Assembly (NCBI RefSeq): GCF_900105555.1
Contig: NZ_FNTZ01000001.1
Span: forward strand, 1,612,001-1,676,000
From: Pseudomonas coleopterorum
GTDB lineage: Bacteria > Pseudomonadota > Gammaproteobacteria > Pseudomonadales > Pseudomonadaceae
Length of the DNA stretch: 64,000 bases
Direction: 5' to 3'
Shown here: piece after piece, positions 16,447-26,502 of the stretch
Layout of the letters: every line of letters starts with the position of its first letter
How positions within the stretch are numbered: position 1 is the first letter of the stretch
The notes under the pieces: model-generated
Told to the model about the DNA's origin: nothing
What the model saw: the letters and a program-made list of their open reading frames with translations, nothing else
The model's database searches: none
Made by a program: the position numbers and the translations under genes

Positions 16447-17262
16447 ATGTCGAGCCTTGCCGCGTTGTATCGTTATCCGCTCAAGTCAGCACGGGGTCAG
16501 TCCCTGCAACAGTCAGCCGTCGACGGCCTGGGGCTGTTGGGCGATCGACGCTGGATGCTGGTCGACGCGGAGCGTGGCCTGTTCCTCTCGCAACGCTCGG
16601 TGCCACGCCTGACGCAACTGCACACGCAGGTCTCTCCCGAAGGCGACTTGATGTTGAGCGCGAAGGGTTTTCCCGATCTGCATGTGCCAGTGCCCGTATC
16701 AGGTGCGTTGTCCGCCAACTTGCGCCAGATCAAGGTCTGGCACGACACCTTCGAAGTCCCTGACGCGGGCGACGCTGCCGCGCACTGGGTGAGCGATTTC
16801 CTTGGAAAACCCACTCGGCTGGTCTATATGCCCGCTGACCGCGCCCGAACGGTCAGTGCCGACTATGGCAAGAACGGCGACAAGGTGGCTTTCGCCGACG
16901 GTTTTCCGCTGCTGCTGATCGGCCAGGGTTCGCTGGACGATCTGTCTGCACGAGTCGGCCGCTCGCTGGAAATGATCCGGTTTCGCCCCAACCTGGTGGT
17001 GCAGGGCAGCCCGGCATTTGCCGAGGATGACTGGAAACGCATTCGTATCGGTGACGTGGATTTCCGCGTGCTCAAGCCGTGCGCGCGTTGCATTCTCACT
17101 ACCCTGGATCCGCAGACCGGCGAGCGCAGCCCCGATCGCGAGCCGTTGGCCACACTCAAGTCCTACCGGCTTCAGGATGGCCATGCCATGTTCGGCCAGA
17201 ACCTGGTCTGTGATGGCGCCGGCGTGCTCGAAGTGGGCATGCCCATCACTGTTCTGGAGTGA
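16447..17262 (+). CDS. MOSC domain protein (YcbX-like)
   Basis: A 271-residue protein with an N-terminal beta-barrel MOSC_N domain (LYRYPLKSARGQSLQQSAVD; GLLGDRRWMLVDAERGLF). A C-terminal MOSC domain has FADGFPLLLIGQGSLDDL, RFRPNLVVQG and the near-invariant cysteine segment LKPCARCILTTLDPQTG, which binds sulfur or Moco in the family. YcbX relatives detoxify N-hydroxylated bases using Moco. No fused ferredoxin domain is present, unlike E. coli YcbX (longer), so a separate reductase partner is expected. ATG at 16447. Confidence 0.85.
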   Translation: MSSLAALYRYPLKSARGQSLQQSAVDGLGLLGDRRWMLVDAERGLFLSQRSVPRLTQLHTQVSPEGDLMLSAKGFPDLHVPVPVSGALSANLRQIKVWHDTFEVPDAGDAAAHWVSDFLGKPTRLVYMPADRARTVSADYGKNGDKVAFADGFPLLLIGQGSLDDLSARVGRSLEMIRFRPNLVVQGSPAFAEDDWKRIRIGDVDFRVLKPCARCILTTLDPQTGERSPDREPLATLKSYRLQDGHAMFGQNLVCDGAGVLEVGMPITVLE

Positions 17263-17265
17263 GCG

Positions 17266-17289
17266 GGCGGCAGCTGTGCAGCTGCCGCC
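17266..17289. terminator. Perfect GC-rich hairpin between convergent MOSC and slt genes
   Basis: GGCGGCAGCT-GTGC-AGCTGCCGCC is a perfect 10-bp stem four bases after the MOSC stop and seven before the slt stop. There is no T-run on either side, so it is a pause/protective hairpin or a weak terminator. Confidence 0.5.
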
Positions 17290-17295
17290 ACTGGC

Positions 17296-19227
17296 TCATT
17301 GGTCGTCGAAGAAGCGCTCGTGCCAATCCACCACCGGCTGCGGCGCGTTGAGCTTCTCACCGTAGATGACCGCGTAGGACAACACGTTCTGCACGTACTG
17401 GCGTGTCTCGTCGAACGGAATGGACTCCACCCAGACGTCGAAGCTCAGGTGGTTCGCACCTTTGAGCCACTGCCGCACACGGCCAGGGCCTGCGTTGTAG
17501 GCGGCCGAGGCCAGCACTCGGTTACCGTTGAACTGGCTGTGCACCTGGCTCAGGTAGGCCGCGCCCAGTTGGATGTTGGTGTCGGGGTCCAGGACTTGCT
17601 GCGGTGACGACAGCGGAATGCTGAATTTGCGCGAGGTCTCCTTGGCAGTGCCCGGCATCAGCTGCATCAGCCCCATGGCGCCGGCGCCGGAACGAGCGTC
17701 GTCCATGAACGCGCTTTCCTGACGGGTAATCGCGAACACCCAGCTGGTGTGCAGGCCGCGCACGTTGGCTTCGCGGATCAGGGTGTCGCGGTGGGCCATC
17801 GGGAAACGGATGTCCAGATCGTCCCAGTACTGTGCCTGACTGATCGTGCGAATGGCCGGGAAATACCAGCGCATGTCGTAGGCCAGCTTGGCCTGGGCGA
17901 CCATCTCATCGCGATCGAAATGACGGCTGACGTGATACCACTCGCGCCGCGCATCGACGATCTGGCCGCGCGCATACAGCTCCAGCGAACGGCGGATGCC
18001 GGCGGTGTTGCGCACCTTGTTGACCAGCGCCTGGCTCATCACCAGCGGCTTGTTGTTGAGCGAGTAGGGCGCCTGCAGGCGGTCGGCCGCCAGGAATCCG
18101 TAGAAGTCACGTTCCTTGGCGACGGCCTTGTACAGTTGCGGCACCTTGGCGCTCTGCGGCTGGGCCAGCTCCAGGCTGCGTGCCTGCCAGTACTGCCAGC
18201 GGTTGGTCTGCGCCAGGTCCTTGGGCAGGCGGGTGGTCAGGTCGTAGGCGTCCTGCCAGCGGCCCAGGCGCAGCAGCAGGCGCAGGCGCCACTCGGTGAC
18301 GGTGTCGTCGCGCAGCTCCGGGTCGTAGCGGGTCATCAGCTCAAGCGCGCGCGGGTCGTAGCGGCGGGCCAGGGTCAGGCCGATCTCGCGGGCGATGGCG
18401 ACTTTTTCCTCGGCCGAAAAGCGCATGCTGCTGGCATAGCTGTCGAGCATGAGCATGGCCTTGTCCGGATCCTGCCGAGCCAGGCGACGCAGACCCAGCC
18501 CGACCACGTCGGACATGGCTTCGTCCACCGGCATGAAGCGCGAAGGCTGGTCGAGCAATTCGGGCTTCTGCGCGACGTCGAGCAACAGGCGACCCTGGCT
18601 TGACAGCGTGGTCAGACCCTGCACCAGGCTGGTAGCCAATGGATAGTTGCGCGCCTGGGCGGCAAGCTTGGCGCGCTGCCAGCGCTTGTTCTCGGTGAGC
18701 TGGCCTTCACTGGCCCAGCGCTGGAACAGGCCGTCACAGGCCGTGGGCAGCGTTTTGCCGGTCAGCCACAGCTTGTCGGCGTTGGCATAGCCTTCAGCGC
18801 GCAGCTGGCTGTTGCTCAACTGGTACTGGCCGTACAGGCAGTCGAGCTCCTTGAAGTTGAGCTTGGGGTCATAGTATTTGACGAACGGTGCCCACTCGCC
18901 GCGCTCGGCCAGTTGCCGCAGCCAGCGCAGTTTCATCCAGTTGGCCTGGGGCAGGTCGCCGTGCTTGGCCAGGAAGCCCTCGATTTCGGCGTTGCTCGCA
19001 CTGCGCAGGCGCGGCGTGAGCTCGTCGTAGGCCAGGTAGGCCTCCAGGGGGTAATCCTGCAGCTCGGCGGCGTAGCGCATGTACGGCCCGCTGTCGCCCT
19101 TGGCCAGGGCGCGCTTGGCTTCGTCGTAGTACTGGCGCTGCGTGGCCAGGTCGGCGGCCTGGATAGTGGCAACGCTGGAAGCAGACAGGATGAGACAGGA
19201 AAACAGGCTGAACAGGCGACTGCGCAT
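17296..19227 (-). CDS. slt: Soluble lytic murein transglycosylase (Slt70 type)
   Basis: Periplasmic enzyme that cleaves peptidoglycan glycan strands to 1,6-anhydro products, relevant to recycling with NagZ encoded elsewhere in the window. The 643-residue protein has a signal peptide (MRSRLFSLFSCLILSASSVA, cleaved after ...IQA). A long alpha-superhelical U/L domain rich in tandem helices spans about 30-450. A C-terminal lysozyme-like domain holds the catalytic Glu504 in ITRQESAFMDDARSGAGAM, with GLMQLMPGTA and AAYNAGPGRVRQWL. The start at 19227 is chosen for the signal peptide and GGAAG upstream. Transcribed divergently from uup. Confidence 0.93.
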   Translation of the reverse strand: MRSRLFSLFSCLILSASSVATIQAADLATQRQYYDEAKRALAKGDSGPYMRYAAELQDYPLEAYLAYDELTPRLRSASNAEIEGFLAKHGDLPQANWMKLRWLRQLAERGEWAPFVKYYDPKLNFKELDCLYGQYQLSNSQLRAEGYANADKLWLTGKTLPTACDGLFQRWASEGQLTENKRWQRAKLAAQARNYPLATSLVQGLTTLSSQGRLLLDVAQKPELLDQPSRFMPVDEAMSDVVGLGLRRLARQDPDKAMLMLDSYASSMRFSAEEKVAIAREIGLTLARRYDPRALELMTRYDPELRDDTVTEWRLRLLLRLGRWQDAYDLTTRLPKDLAQTNRWQYWQARSLELAQPQSAKVPQLYKAVAKERDFYGFLAADRLQAPYSLNNKPLVMSQALVNKVRNTAGIRRSLELYARGQIVDARREWYHVSRHFDRDEMVAQAKLAYDMRWYFPAIRTISQAQYWDDLDIRFPMAHRDTLIREANVRGLHTSWVFAITRQESAFMDDARSGAGAMGLMQLMPGTAKETSRKFSIPLSSPQQVLDPDTNIQLGAAYLSQVHSQFNGNRVLASAAYNAGPGRVRQWLKGANHLSFDVWVESIPFDETRQYVQNVLSYAVIYGEKLNAPQPVVDWHERFFDDQ

Positions 19228-19407
19228 GAGACTTCCAGGCAGAGAGGACGTGACAAGTGTCGGCAGTGCCAGCACTAAAGAAGTGAGCCTAGCTTAGCCT
19301 CTAGAGCAGGCGCGATGAAAGCGTTCAGGATCATTCATTTTATTGCCGCCTTCGGTCTGCCAGGGCAAAAGTCGGTTAGAATGCGCGCCCGGTTTTTGGA
19401 GAAGCTC

Positions 19408-21321
19408 ATGACCCTGCTCAAATTCAGCGATGTGTCCCTTGCATTCGGCGCGATGCCGTTGTTGGACAAGGTGTCCTGGCAGATCGCCCGTGGTGAGCGG
19501 GTGTGCATCATCGGCCGCAACGGCACTGGCAAATCCAGCATGCTGAAGCTGGTCAAGGGCGTGCAGAAACCCGATGACGGCGCCGTCTGGCGCGCGCCCG
19601 GGCTGAAAATCGGCGAATTGCCCCAGGAACTGCCGGTGGCCGACGAACGGACCGTGTTCGACGTGGTGGCCGAAGGCCTGGACGGCGTCGGCGCACTGCT
19701 CGCCGAATACCACCACCTGAGCCAGAACATCGTCACCGACGAAGACCTGAACAAGCTCATGCATGTCCAGCAGGACCTCGAAGCCCGTGACGGCTGGCGC
19801 TTGCAGCAGTTGGTCGACAGCACCCTGAGCCGTTTGCAGCTGCCAGCCGACAAGACCCTCAAGCAACTCTCCGGTGGCTGGCGCCGTCGCGTGCTGCTGG
19901 CCCAGGCGCTGGTGTCCGAGCCGGATCTGCTGCTGCTCGACGAACCGACCAACCACCTGGACATCGGCGCCATCGCCTGGCTCGAAGAAGCCCTCAAGGA
20001 TTTCCAGGGCGCGGTACTGTTCATCACCCACGACCGTTCCTTCCTGCAGAACCTGGCCACCCGCATTCTCGAACTGGACCGCGGCGGCCTGATCGACTGG
20101 AACGGCGACTACGCCAGCTTCCTGGTGCACAAGGAAGCCATGCTGGCCGCCGAGGAAACCGCCAACGCGCTGTTCGACAAGCGCCTGGCCCAGGAAGAGG
20201 TGTGGATCCGTCAGGGCATCAAGGCCCGGCGTACCCGCAACGAAGGCCGTGTGCGTGCGCTCAAGGCGCTGCGTGTGGAGCGCGGCGAGCGTCGCGAACG
20301 CACCGGCAAGGCCAACATCCAGCTCGACACCGCCGACAAATCCGGCAAGCAGGTCATGGTGCTCGATAACGTCAGCTTTGCCCATCCGGGTGGGCCGATG
20401 CTGATCAAGGATTTCTCCATGGTCCTGCAACGCGAGGACCGTATCGGCCTGCTGGGCGCCAACGGTACCGGCAAGACCACCCTGCTCAAGCTGATGCTCG
20501 ACAACCTGCAGCCCACCAGTGGTTCGGTCGACGTCGGCACGCGCCTGGACGTCGCCTACTTCGACCAATTGCGCCACCAGCTGGACCTGGAGAAGACCGT
20601 TATTGACAACGTCGCCGAAGGTCGCGACTTCATCGACATCGACGGGCAAAGCCGCCACGTGCTGAGCTACCTGGGCGACTTCCTGTTCAGCCCCCAGCGT
20701 GCCCGCACGCCGGTCAAGGCGCTGTCGGGCGGTGAGCGTGCGCGCCTGCTGCTGGCCAAGCTGTTCAGCAAGCCGGCCAACCTGCTGGTACTGGACGAAC
20801 CGACCAACGACCTTGACGTCGAGACCCTCGAATTGCTCGAAGAAGTGCTGTCCGGCTTCAAGGGTACCGTGCTGATGGTCAGCCACGACCGGGCATTCCT
20901 CGACAACGTGGTCACCAGCACCCTGGTGTTCGAAGGCGAGGGCAAGGTTCGCGAATACGTGGGCGGCTATCAGGACTGGATCCGCCAGGGCGGCTCGCCC
21001 AAGCTGCTGGGCGTGACCGAGAACAAGTCGGGCAAGGCCGAGCTCAACAGCGCCGTGGTCAAGGCCCCGGAGCCCGCACCAGCCGAAGCACCGGCGCCGG
21101 CGAAGAAGAAGCTCAGCTACAAGCTGCAGCGCGAGCTGGAAGGCCTGCCGGGCCAGATCGATGCGAAGGAGCAGGAAATCGCGGCACTGGAGGCCGAGAT
21201 GGCCGATGCCGGGTTCTATCAGCGACCTGCCGAGCAGACCGCCGCCGTGATAGCCAAGCTGGAAGCTTCGCAGGCCGAGCTGGAAGCCATGGTCGAGCGT
21301 TGGGCCGAGCTCGACGCCTGA
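19408..21321 (+). CDS. uup: ABC-F family ATPase Uup
   Basis: A 637-residue soluble protein with two ABC nucleotide-binding domains in tandem and no membrane segments. Walker A motifs are GRNGTGKSS (about residue 38) and GANGTGKTT (about 350). Signature motifs are LSGGWRRRV and LSGGERARL, and Walker B regions are LLLLDEPTNHLD and LLVLDEPTNDLD. A charged linker separates the domains. The C-terminus has an Ala/Pro-rich stretch then a coiled coil (LQRELEGLPGQIDAKEQEIA), the Uup C-terminal DNA-binding domain. The role is linked to ribosome or transposon-excision control in E. coli. GGAGAAG precedes ATG 19408. Confidence 0.92.
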   Translation: MTLLKFSDVSLAFGAMPLLDKVSWQIARGERVCIIGRNGTGKSSMLKLVKGVQKPDDGAVWRAPGLKIGELPQELPVADERTVFDVVAEGLDGVGALLAEYHHLSQNIVTDEDLNKLMHVQQDLEARDGWRLQQLVDSTLSRLQLPADKTLKQLSGGWRRRVLLAQALVSEPDLLLLDEPTNHLDIGAIAWLEEALKDFQGAVLFITHDRSFLQNLATRILELDRGGLIDWNGDYASFLVHKEAMLAAEETANALFDKRLAQEEVWIRQGIKARRTRNEGRVRALKALRVERGERRERTGKANIQLDTADKSGKQVMVLDNVSFAHPGGPMLIKDFSMVLQREDRIGLLGANGTGKTTLLKLMLDNLQPTSGSVDVGTRLDVAYFDQLRHQLDLEKTVIDNVAEGRDFIDIDGQSRHVLSYLGDFLFSPQRARTPVKALSGGERARLLLAKLFSKPANLLVLDEPTNDLDVETLELLEEVLSGFKGTVLMVSHDRAFLDNVVTSTLVFEGEGKVREYVGGYQDWIRQGGSPKLLGVTENKSGKAELNSAVVKAPEPAPAEAPAPAKKKLSYKLQRELEGLPGQIDAKEQEIAALEAEMADAGFYQRPAEQTAAVIAKLEASQAELEAMVERWAELDA

Positions 21322-21380
21322 GGCACGACACCGCAATCTTCAGCGAGGCCGCAGCTGCCGCTCGGCCCCGCTGATGATCC

Positions 21381-21824
21381 TTACTCGGCGCGCTTGACCA
21401 AGCGCACAGCCAGCACGTCGCACGGCGCACCGTGCAGCACGTCGTTGGCCGTGGAGCCCAGCAGCAGCGCCAGGCCGTGACGGCCATGGCTGCCAACCAC
21501 GACCAGATCGCACTCGGACTTCTTCGCCAGGTTGTGAATTTCCTGGCGCGGCTGGCCGTAGGTCAGATGGCAGTCGCCCACCACCAGGTCCGGGTACTTG
21601 AGCTTCAGCGTTTCCAGGCGCTCCTTGGCCTGGTCGAACTGCTGCTGTTGCAATTGCGAGAGATCCATCGGCACATCCCCGCCGAATGCCATGGCCATCG
21701 GTTCTACAATGTGCACCAGCGAGAGCTTGGCGCCATTGCTGACCGCCAGTTCCCTGGCCCGTTTGATGACCGGGTCACACTCTTCGGTGAGGTCGACGGC
21801 GACCAGAATGTGTTGGTAGGGCAT
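21381..21824 (-). CDS. Universal stress protein (UspA family)
   Basis: A 147-residue single-domain Usp protein. It begins MPYQHILVAVDLTEECDPV and ends with the ATP-binding signature VVGSHGRHGLALLLGSTANDVL (G-2X-G-9X-G(S/T)), then CDVLAVRLV. The start at 21824 has AGGAG about 9 bases upstream. It is followed by no other gene on its strand and faces uup convergently. Usp proteins of this length act in stress survival; a specific inducer is not visible. Confidence 0.9.
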   Translation of the reverse strand: MPYQHILVAVDLTEECDPVIKRARELAVSNGAKLSLVHIVEPMAMAFGGDVPMDLSQLQQQQFDQAKERLETLKLKYPDLVVGDCHLTYGQPRQEIHNLAKKSECDLVVVGSHGRHGLALLLGSTANDVLHGAPCDVLAVRLVKRAE

Positions 21825-21933
21825 GAGAAGCACTCCTGACGATTGCGATAGCTTGAGTATGAACTGTTTGGGCGAGGTGCGACATGAACATCCCTCGCCG
21901 ACCTATTTGAAACGCTTAGCGGGTGTACTCTTT

Positions 21934-22371
21934 ATGACGGTGTGGATAGTCGTGTCAATCCTTGCGCTGATTCTCAGCCCCATGGTATGGCTGCGCCCCT
22001 CGCGCAGCCAGAGCGGGCGCATGGCCGTGCGCATGGAGGCCCGCCGCATGGGTCTGGCGATGCAACTGGCGCCGCAGCAATGGCCACACTGGTTGAGCGT
22101 CGAGCCACCCGACCCCTGCGCGCAATACCATCGACCACGCCGCAAGGGCCGGGTCGACAGTTGGAGCTACTGGCAAACGGAACCGGGCGTGTGGTGCAAC
22201 CAATGGCGCGAAACCTGCGTCGATCCGCACCTGCTGCCGCACCTGGCGACCCTGCCGCCCGATGTCTACAAGCTCGAAGCCGGTCCGCAGATGTTGGCCC
22301 TGTACTGGGGCGAGAAGGGTGATGAAAAGGTGATTCAGGATATTGCCAAGGTCCTTCAAGCGCTGGCCTGA
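21934..22371 (+). CDS. Unknown protein with N-terminal membrane anchor
   Basis: A 145-residue protein I cannot place in a named family. Residues 1-20 (MTVWIVVSILALILSPMVWL) form a hydrophobic anchor, followed by a basic juxtamembrane stretch and a W-rich domain (WPHWLSVEPPDPC, SYWQTEPGVWCNQW). Two or more cysteines in that domain could form disulfides if periplasmic. ATG 21934 is preferred since the longer reading from 21823 overlaps the divergent Usp gene start and has no conserved look. The gene lies between the Usp gene and fadB, with its own weak ribosome site. Confidence 0.6.
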   Translation: MTVWIVVSILALILSPMVWLRPSRSQSGRMAVRMEARRMGLAMQLAPQQWPHWLSVEPPDPCAQYHRPRRKGRVDSWSYWQTEPGVWCNQWRETCVDPHLLPHLATLPPDVYKLEAGPQMLALYWGEKGDEKVIQDIAKVLQALA

Positions 22372-22690
22372 TCCCGATCTCCAGCTATCGTCATATGCCT
22401 GCGGCAGGCTGTCGCAGGTGCGTGTTCTTCCTCATTCCAGAAATGACCGCAAAGTCGCGTTTTCAAAGGCCTTGCGCGGCATTTGACAATCGCCCGCATT
22501 TCCGTGAATGTACACGCACCCCAATCAAACGGGCGTATGAATCGAGCGTTTTTCTCTCGCGCTCCAGCACTATCCCGACTACCGCGCTGACGGGTATGCC
22601 TGGCTACAGAGAGCGGCGGCCATGTACCGCCCCCTTTTTACCCAGCGTCCGGCGTGTACTGTTCAGCTTCCATATCGTGGAGATCAGTGG
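22372..22690. other. Upstream region of fadBA
   Basis: About 320 bases without a convincing gene. It holds a small GC palindrome (GCCTGCGGCAGGC, about 22399) that may end the preceding gene, an AT-rich stretch near 22440-22520, and a PsrA-like site at 22526-22539. A short in-frame extension of fadB begins at ATG 22622 but is not the preferred start. Confidence 0.55.
22526..22539. promoter_or_regulatory. Candidate PsrA operator of fadBA
   Basis: CAAAC-GGGC-GTATG matches the reported PsrA pattern (G/C)AAAC-N2-4-GTTT(G/C) with one mismatch. PsrA is encoded 9 kb away in this window, with a perfect site in its own promoter, and is known to repress fadBA in P. aeruginosa. Confidence 0.5.
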
Positions 22691-24868
22691 ATGATTTACG
22701 AAGGTAAAGCCATCTCGGTGAAGGCTCTTGAAAGCGGCATCGTCGAACTGCGGTTCGATCTCAAGGGCGAGTCCGTCAACAAGTTCAACCGCCTCACGCT
22801 CGAAGAGCTGCGCGAAGCGATCGCGGCGATCAAGGCCGACGCTTCGGTCCAGGGCGTGATCGTCAGCAGCGGCAAGGACGTCTTCATCGTCGGTGCGGAC
22901 ATCACCGAATTCGTCGAGAATTTCAAATTGCCCGAGGCCGAACTGGTCGCGGGCAACCTGCAGGCCAACCGTATCTTCAGCGACTTCGAAGACCTCGAGG
23001 TTCCCACGGTTGCCGCCATCAACGGCATCGCTCTGGGCGGCGGCCTGGAAATGTGCCTGGCCGCCGACTACCGGGTCATGTCCAGCGAAGCCAAGATCGG
23101 CCTGCCCGAAGTCAAGCTCGGCATCTACCCGGGTTTCGGTGGCACGGTGCGCCTGCCGCGCATCATCGGCGCCGACAATGCCATCGAGTGGATCGCCTCC
23201 GGCAAGGAAAACGGCGCCGACGATGCGCTCAAGGTGGGCGCGGTCGATGCGGTCGTGGCGGCTGACAAGCTCGAAGCTGCGGCGCTCGACCTGATCAAGC
23301 GCGCCATCAGCGGCGAGTTCGATTTCAAGGCCAAGCGCCAGCCCAAGCTGGCCAAACTCAAGCTCAACGCCATCGAGCAGATGATGGCGTTCGAAACCGC
23401 CAAGGGTTTCGTTGCCGGCCAGGCCGGGCCCAACTATCCGGCGCCGGTCGAGGCGATCAAGACCATCCAGAAGGCAGCCAGCTTCGGTCGCGAGAAAGCC
23501 CTGGAAATCGAAGCCGCCGGTTTCGCCAAGATGGCCAAGACCTCGGCTGCACAAAGCCTCATCGGTCTGTTCCTCAACGATCAGGAGCTCAAGCGCAAGG
23601 CCCGTGGCTACGACAAGGTGGCTCGCGACGTGAGCCAGGCTGCCGTGCTCGGTGCCGGCATCATGGGTGGCGGCATCGCCTATCAGTCGGCGCTCAAGGG
23701 CACGCCGATCCTGATGAAGGACATCAACGAGAAGGGCATCGAGCAGGGCCTAGCCGAAGCCTCCAAACTGCTGGGCGGCCGTGTCGAAAAAGGGCGTCTG
23801 ACCGCAGCGAAGATGGCCGAAGCGCTCAACGACATTCGGCCGACGCTGTCTTACGGCGATTTCGGCCATGTCGACATCGTCGTCGAAGCCGTGGTGGAAA
23901 ATCCCAAGGTCAAGCAGGCCGTACTGGCCGAGGTCGAGGCGCAGGTCAAGGACGACACCATCCTGGCGTCCAACACCTCGACCATTTCCATCAACCTGCT
24001 GGCCCAGGCGCTCAAACGCCCGGAAAACTTCGTCGGCATGCACTTCTTCAACCCGGTGCACATGATGCCGCTGGTCGAAGTGATTCGTGGCGAGAAGTCC
24101 AGTGAAGTCGCCGTCGCGACCACCGTCGCCTACGCCCGCAAGATGGGCAAGAACCCGATCGTGGTCAACGACTGCCCCGGCTTCCTGGTGAACCGGGTGC
24201 TGTTTCCGTATTTCGGCGGCTTCGCCCGCCTGGTCAGCGCCGGTGTCGATTTCGTGCGCATCGACAAGGTCATGGAAAAGTTCGGCTGGCCCATGGGCCC
24301 GGCCTACCTGATGGACGTGGTCGGCATCGACACCGGTCACCATGGCCGCGACGTGATGGCCGAAGGGTTCCCGGACCGCATGAAGGACGAGCGCCGCTCG
24401 GCCATCGACGCGCTCTATGAAGCCAACCGCCTGGGGCAGAAGAACGGCAAGGGGTTCTACGCCTACGAGACCGACAAGCGCGGCAAGCCGAAGAAGGTCG
24501 CCGATCCTGCGGTTCTGGATGTGCTCAAGCCAGTGATCTACGAACAGCGCGAAGTCAGCGACGAGGACATCGTCAACTGGATGATGATCCCGCTGTGCCT
24601 GGAAACCGTACGCTGCCTGGAAGACGGCATCGTCGAAACCGCAGCCGAGGCCGACATGGGCCTGGTCTACGGCATCGGCTTCCCTCCGTTCCGCGGCGGT
24701 GCGCTGCGTTACATCGATTCGCTGGGCGTTGCCGAATTCGTCGCCTTGGCCGACCGCTACGCCGAACTGGGTCCGCTGTACCAGCCTACCCAGAAGCTTC
24801 GTGAAATGGCGCGTGCCGGGCAGACGTTCTTCGGGCAAGTGGCCAACGTACAGAACAAGGGTGAATGA
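22691..24868 (+). CDS. fadB: Fatty acid oxidation complex alpha subunit (enoyl-CoA hydratase / 3-hydroxyacyl-CoA dehydrogenase)
   Basis: A 725-residue multifunctional beta-oxidation enzyme. The N-terminal crotonase domain (1-190) shows [31 protein letters not shown] and [15 protein letters not shown] (the two catalytic glutamates). The central NAD-binding domain begins [20 protein letters not shown] (about 320). [20 protein letters not shown] carries the dehydrogenase histidine, and two C-terminal 3HCDH domains follow. It forms the alpha2beta2 complex with FadA, encoded three bases downstream. GGAG precedes the ATG at 22691. Probably repressed by PsrA through the upstream site. Confidence 0.96.
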   Translation: MIYEGKAISVKALESGIVELRFDLKGESVNKFNRLTLEELREAIAAIKADASVQGVIVSSGKDVFIVGADITEFVENFKLPEAELVAGNLQANRIFSDFEDLEVPTVAAINGIALGGGLEMCLAADYRVMSSEAKIGLPEVKLGIYPGFGGTVRLPRIIGADNAIEWIASGKENGADDALKVGAVDAVVAADKLEAAALDLIKRAISGEFDFKAKRQPKLAKLKLNAIEQMMAFETAKGFVAGQAGPNYPAPVEAIKTIQKAASFGREKALEIEAAGFAKMAKTSAAQSLIGLFLNDQELKRKARGYDKVARDVSQAAVLGAGIMGGGIAYQSALKGTPILMKDINEKGIEQGLAEASKLLGGRVEKGRLTAAKMAEALNDIRPTLSYGDFGHVDIVVEAVVENPKVKQAVLAEVEAQVKDDTILASNTSTISINLLAQALKRPENFVGMHFFNPVHMMPLVEVIRGEKSSEVAVATTVAYARKMGKNPIVVNDCPGFLVNRVLFPYFGGFARLVSAGVDFVRIDKVMEKFGWPMGPAYLMDVVGIDTGHHGRDVMAEGFPDRMKDERRSAIDALYEANRLGQKNGKGFYAYETDKRGKPKKVADPAVLDVLKPVIYEQREVSDEDIVNWMMIPLCLETVRCLEDGIVETAAEADMGLVYGIGFPPFRGGALRYIDSLGVAEFVALADRYAELGPLYQPTQKLREMARAGQTFFGQVANVQNKGE

Positions 24869-26047
<1,179 letters not shown>

Positions 26048-26069
26048 TCCAGACGCATGGAGTCGAGCG

Positions 26070-26100
26070 AACCGGGGCCCAGTGTCCCGGTTTTGCTTTT
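26070..26100 (+). terminator. Terminator after fadBA
   Basis: ACCGGG-(GCCCAGTGT)-CCCGGT followed by TTTGCTTTTTT, 22 bases after the fadA stop. Confidence 0.75.
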
Positions 26101-26151
26101 TTCCGGTTTACTCGAAAAGTTTTTCAACACGTATTTCAAGCGAGGCGCACC

Positions 26152-26403
26152 ATGCAGTTACAGCCAGGGCTCTATCGTCACTACAAAGGCCCCGAGTATC
26201 GTGTCTACGGCGTCGCGCGCAGTTCCGAGGACGAGCAGGAAGTCGTGTTCTATCAGGCGCTTTACGGCGAATACGGCCTCTGGGTTCGACCGCTGAGCAT
26301 GTTTCTGGAGTCGGTCGAGGTTGACGGCGAGAGCGTCCCGCGCTTTGCTTTGATCGAAGCCGAACCCAGCCTGTTTTCAGTTCCGCAGGCGCCGACCGCT
26401 TGA
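26152..26403 (+). CDS. DUF1653 domain protein
   Basis: An 83-residue protein with the DUF1653 core: QPGLYRHYKGPEYRVYGVAR, then YQALYGEYGLWVRPLSMFLE, a compact beta-barrel-like fold seen in small bacterial proteins of unknown function. ATG 26152 is preceded by GAGGCG at proper spacing; a longer in-frame reading to 25921 overlaps fadA and is rejected. It lies between fadBA and topA on the same strand. No signal peptide. Role unknown. Confidence 0.8.
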   Translation: MQLQPGLYRHYKGPEYRVYGVARSSEDEQEVVFYQALYGEYGLWVRPLSMFLESVEVDGESVPRFALIEAEPSLFSVPQAPTA

Positions 26404-26413
26404 ACCCCGGCGC

Positions 26414-26442
26414 TTGACCTCAGGTTCTCACCACTATATATA
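26414..26442 (+). promoter_or_regulatory. Sigma-70-type promoter of topA
   Basis: TTGACC (26414-26419) and TATATA (26437-26442) with a 17-base spacer, 60 bases before the topA start. The GC-rich stretch after the -10 would suit supercoiling control, as known for topA elsewhere; that is inference. Confidence 0.6.
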
Positions 26443-26502
26443 GCGGGGCCTCGCAAGGCGCCGCATGCCTTTCATTTCAAGAATTCAGGAATTTTCCGAT
26501 CC

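Noticed and set aside
19294..21336. 680-codon open frame on the minus strand opposite uup
   Set aside because: It is the exact antisense of a protein with all ABC-F motifs in frame; its composition is the GC-rich shadow type.
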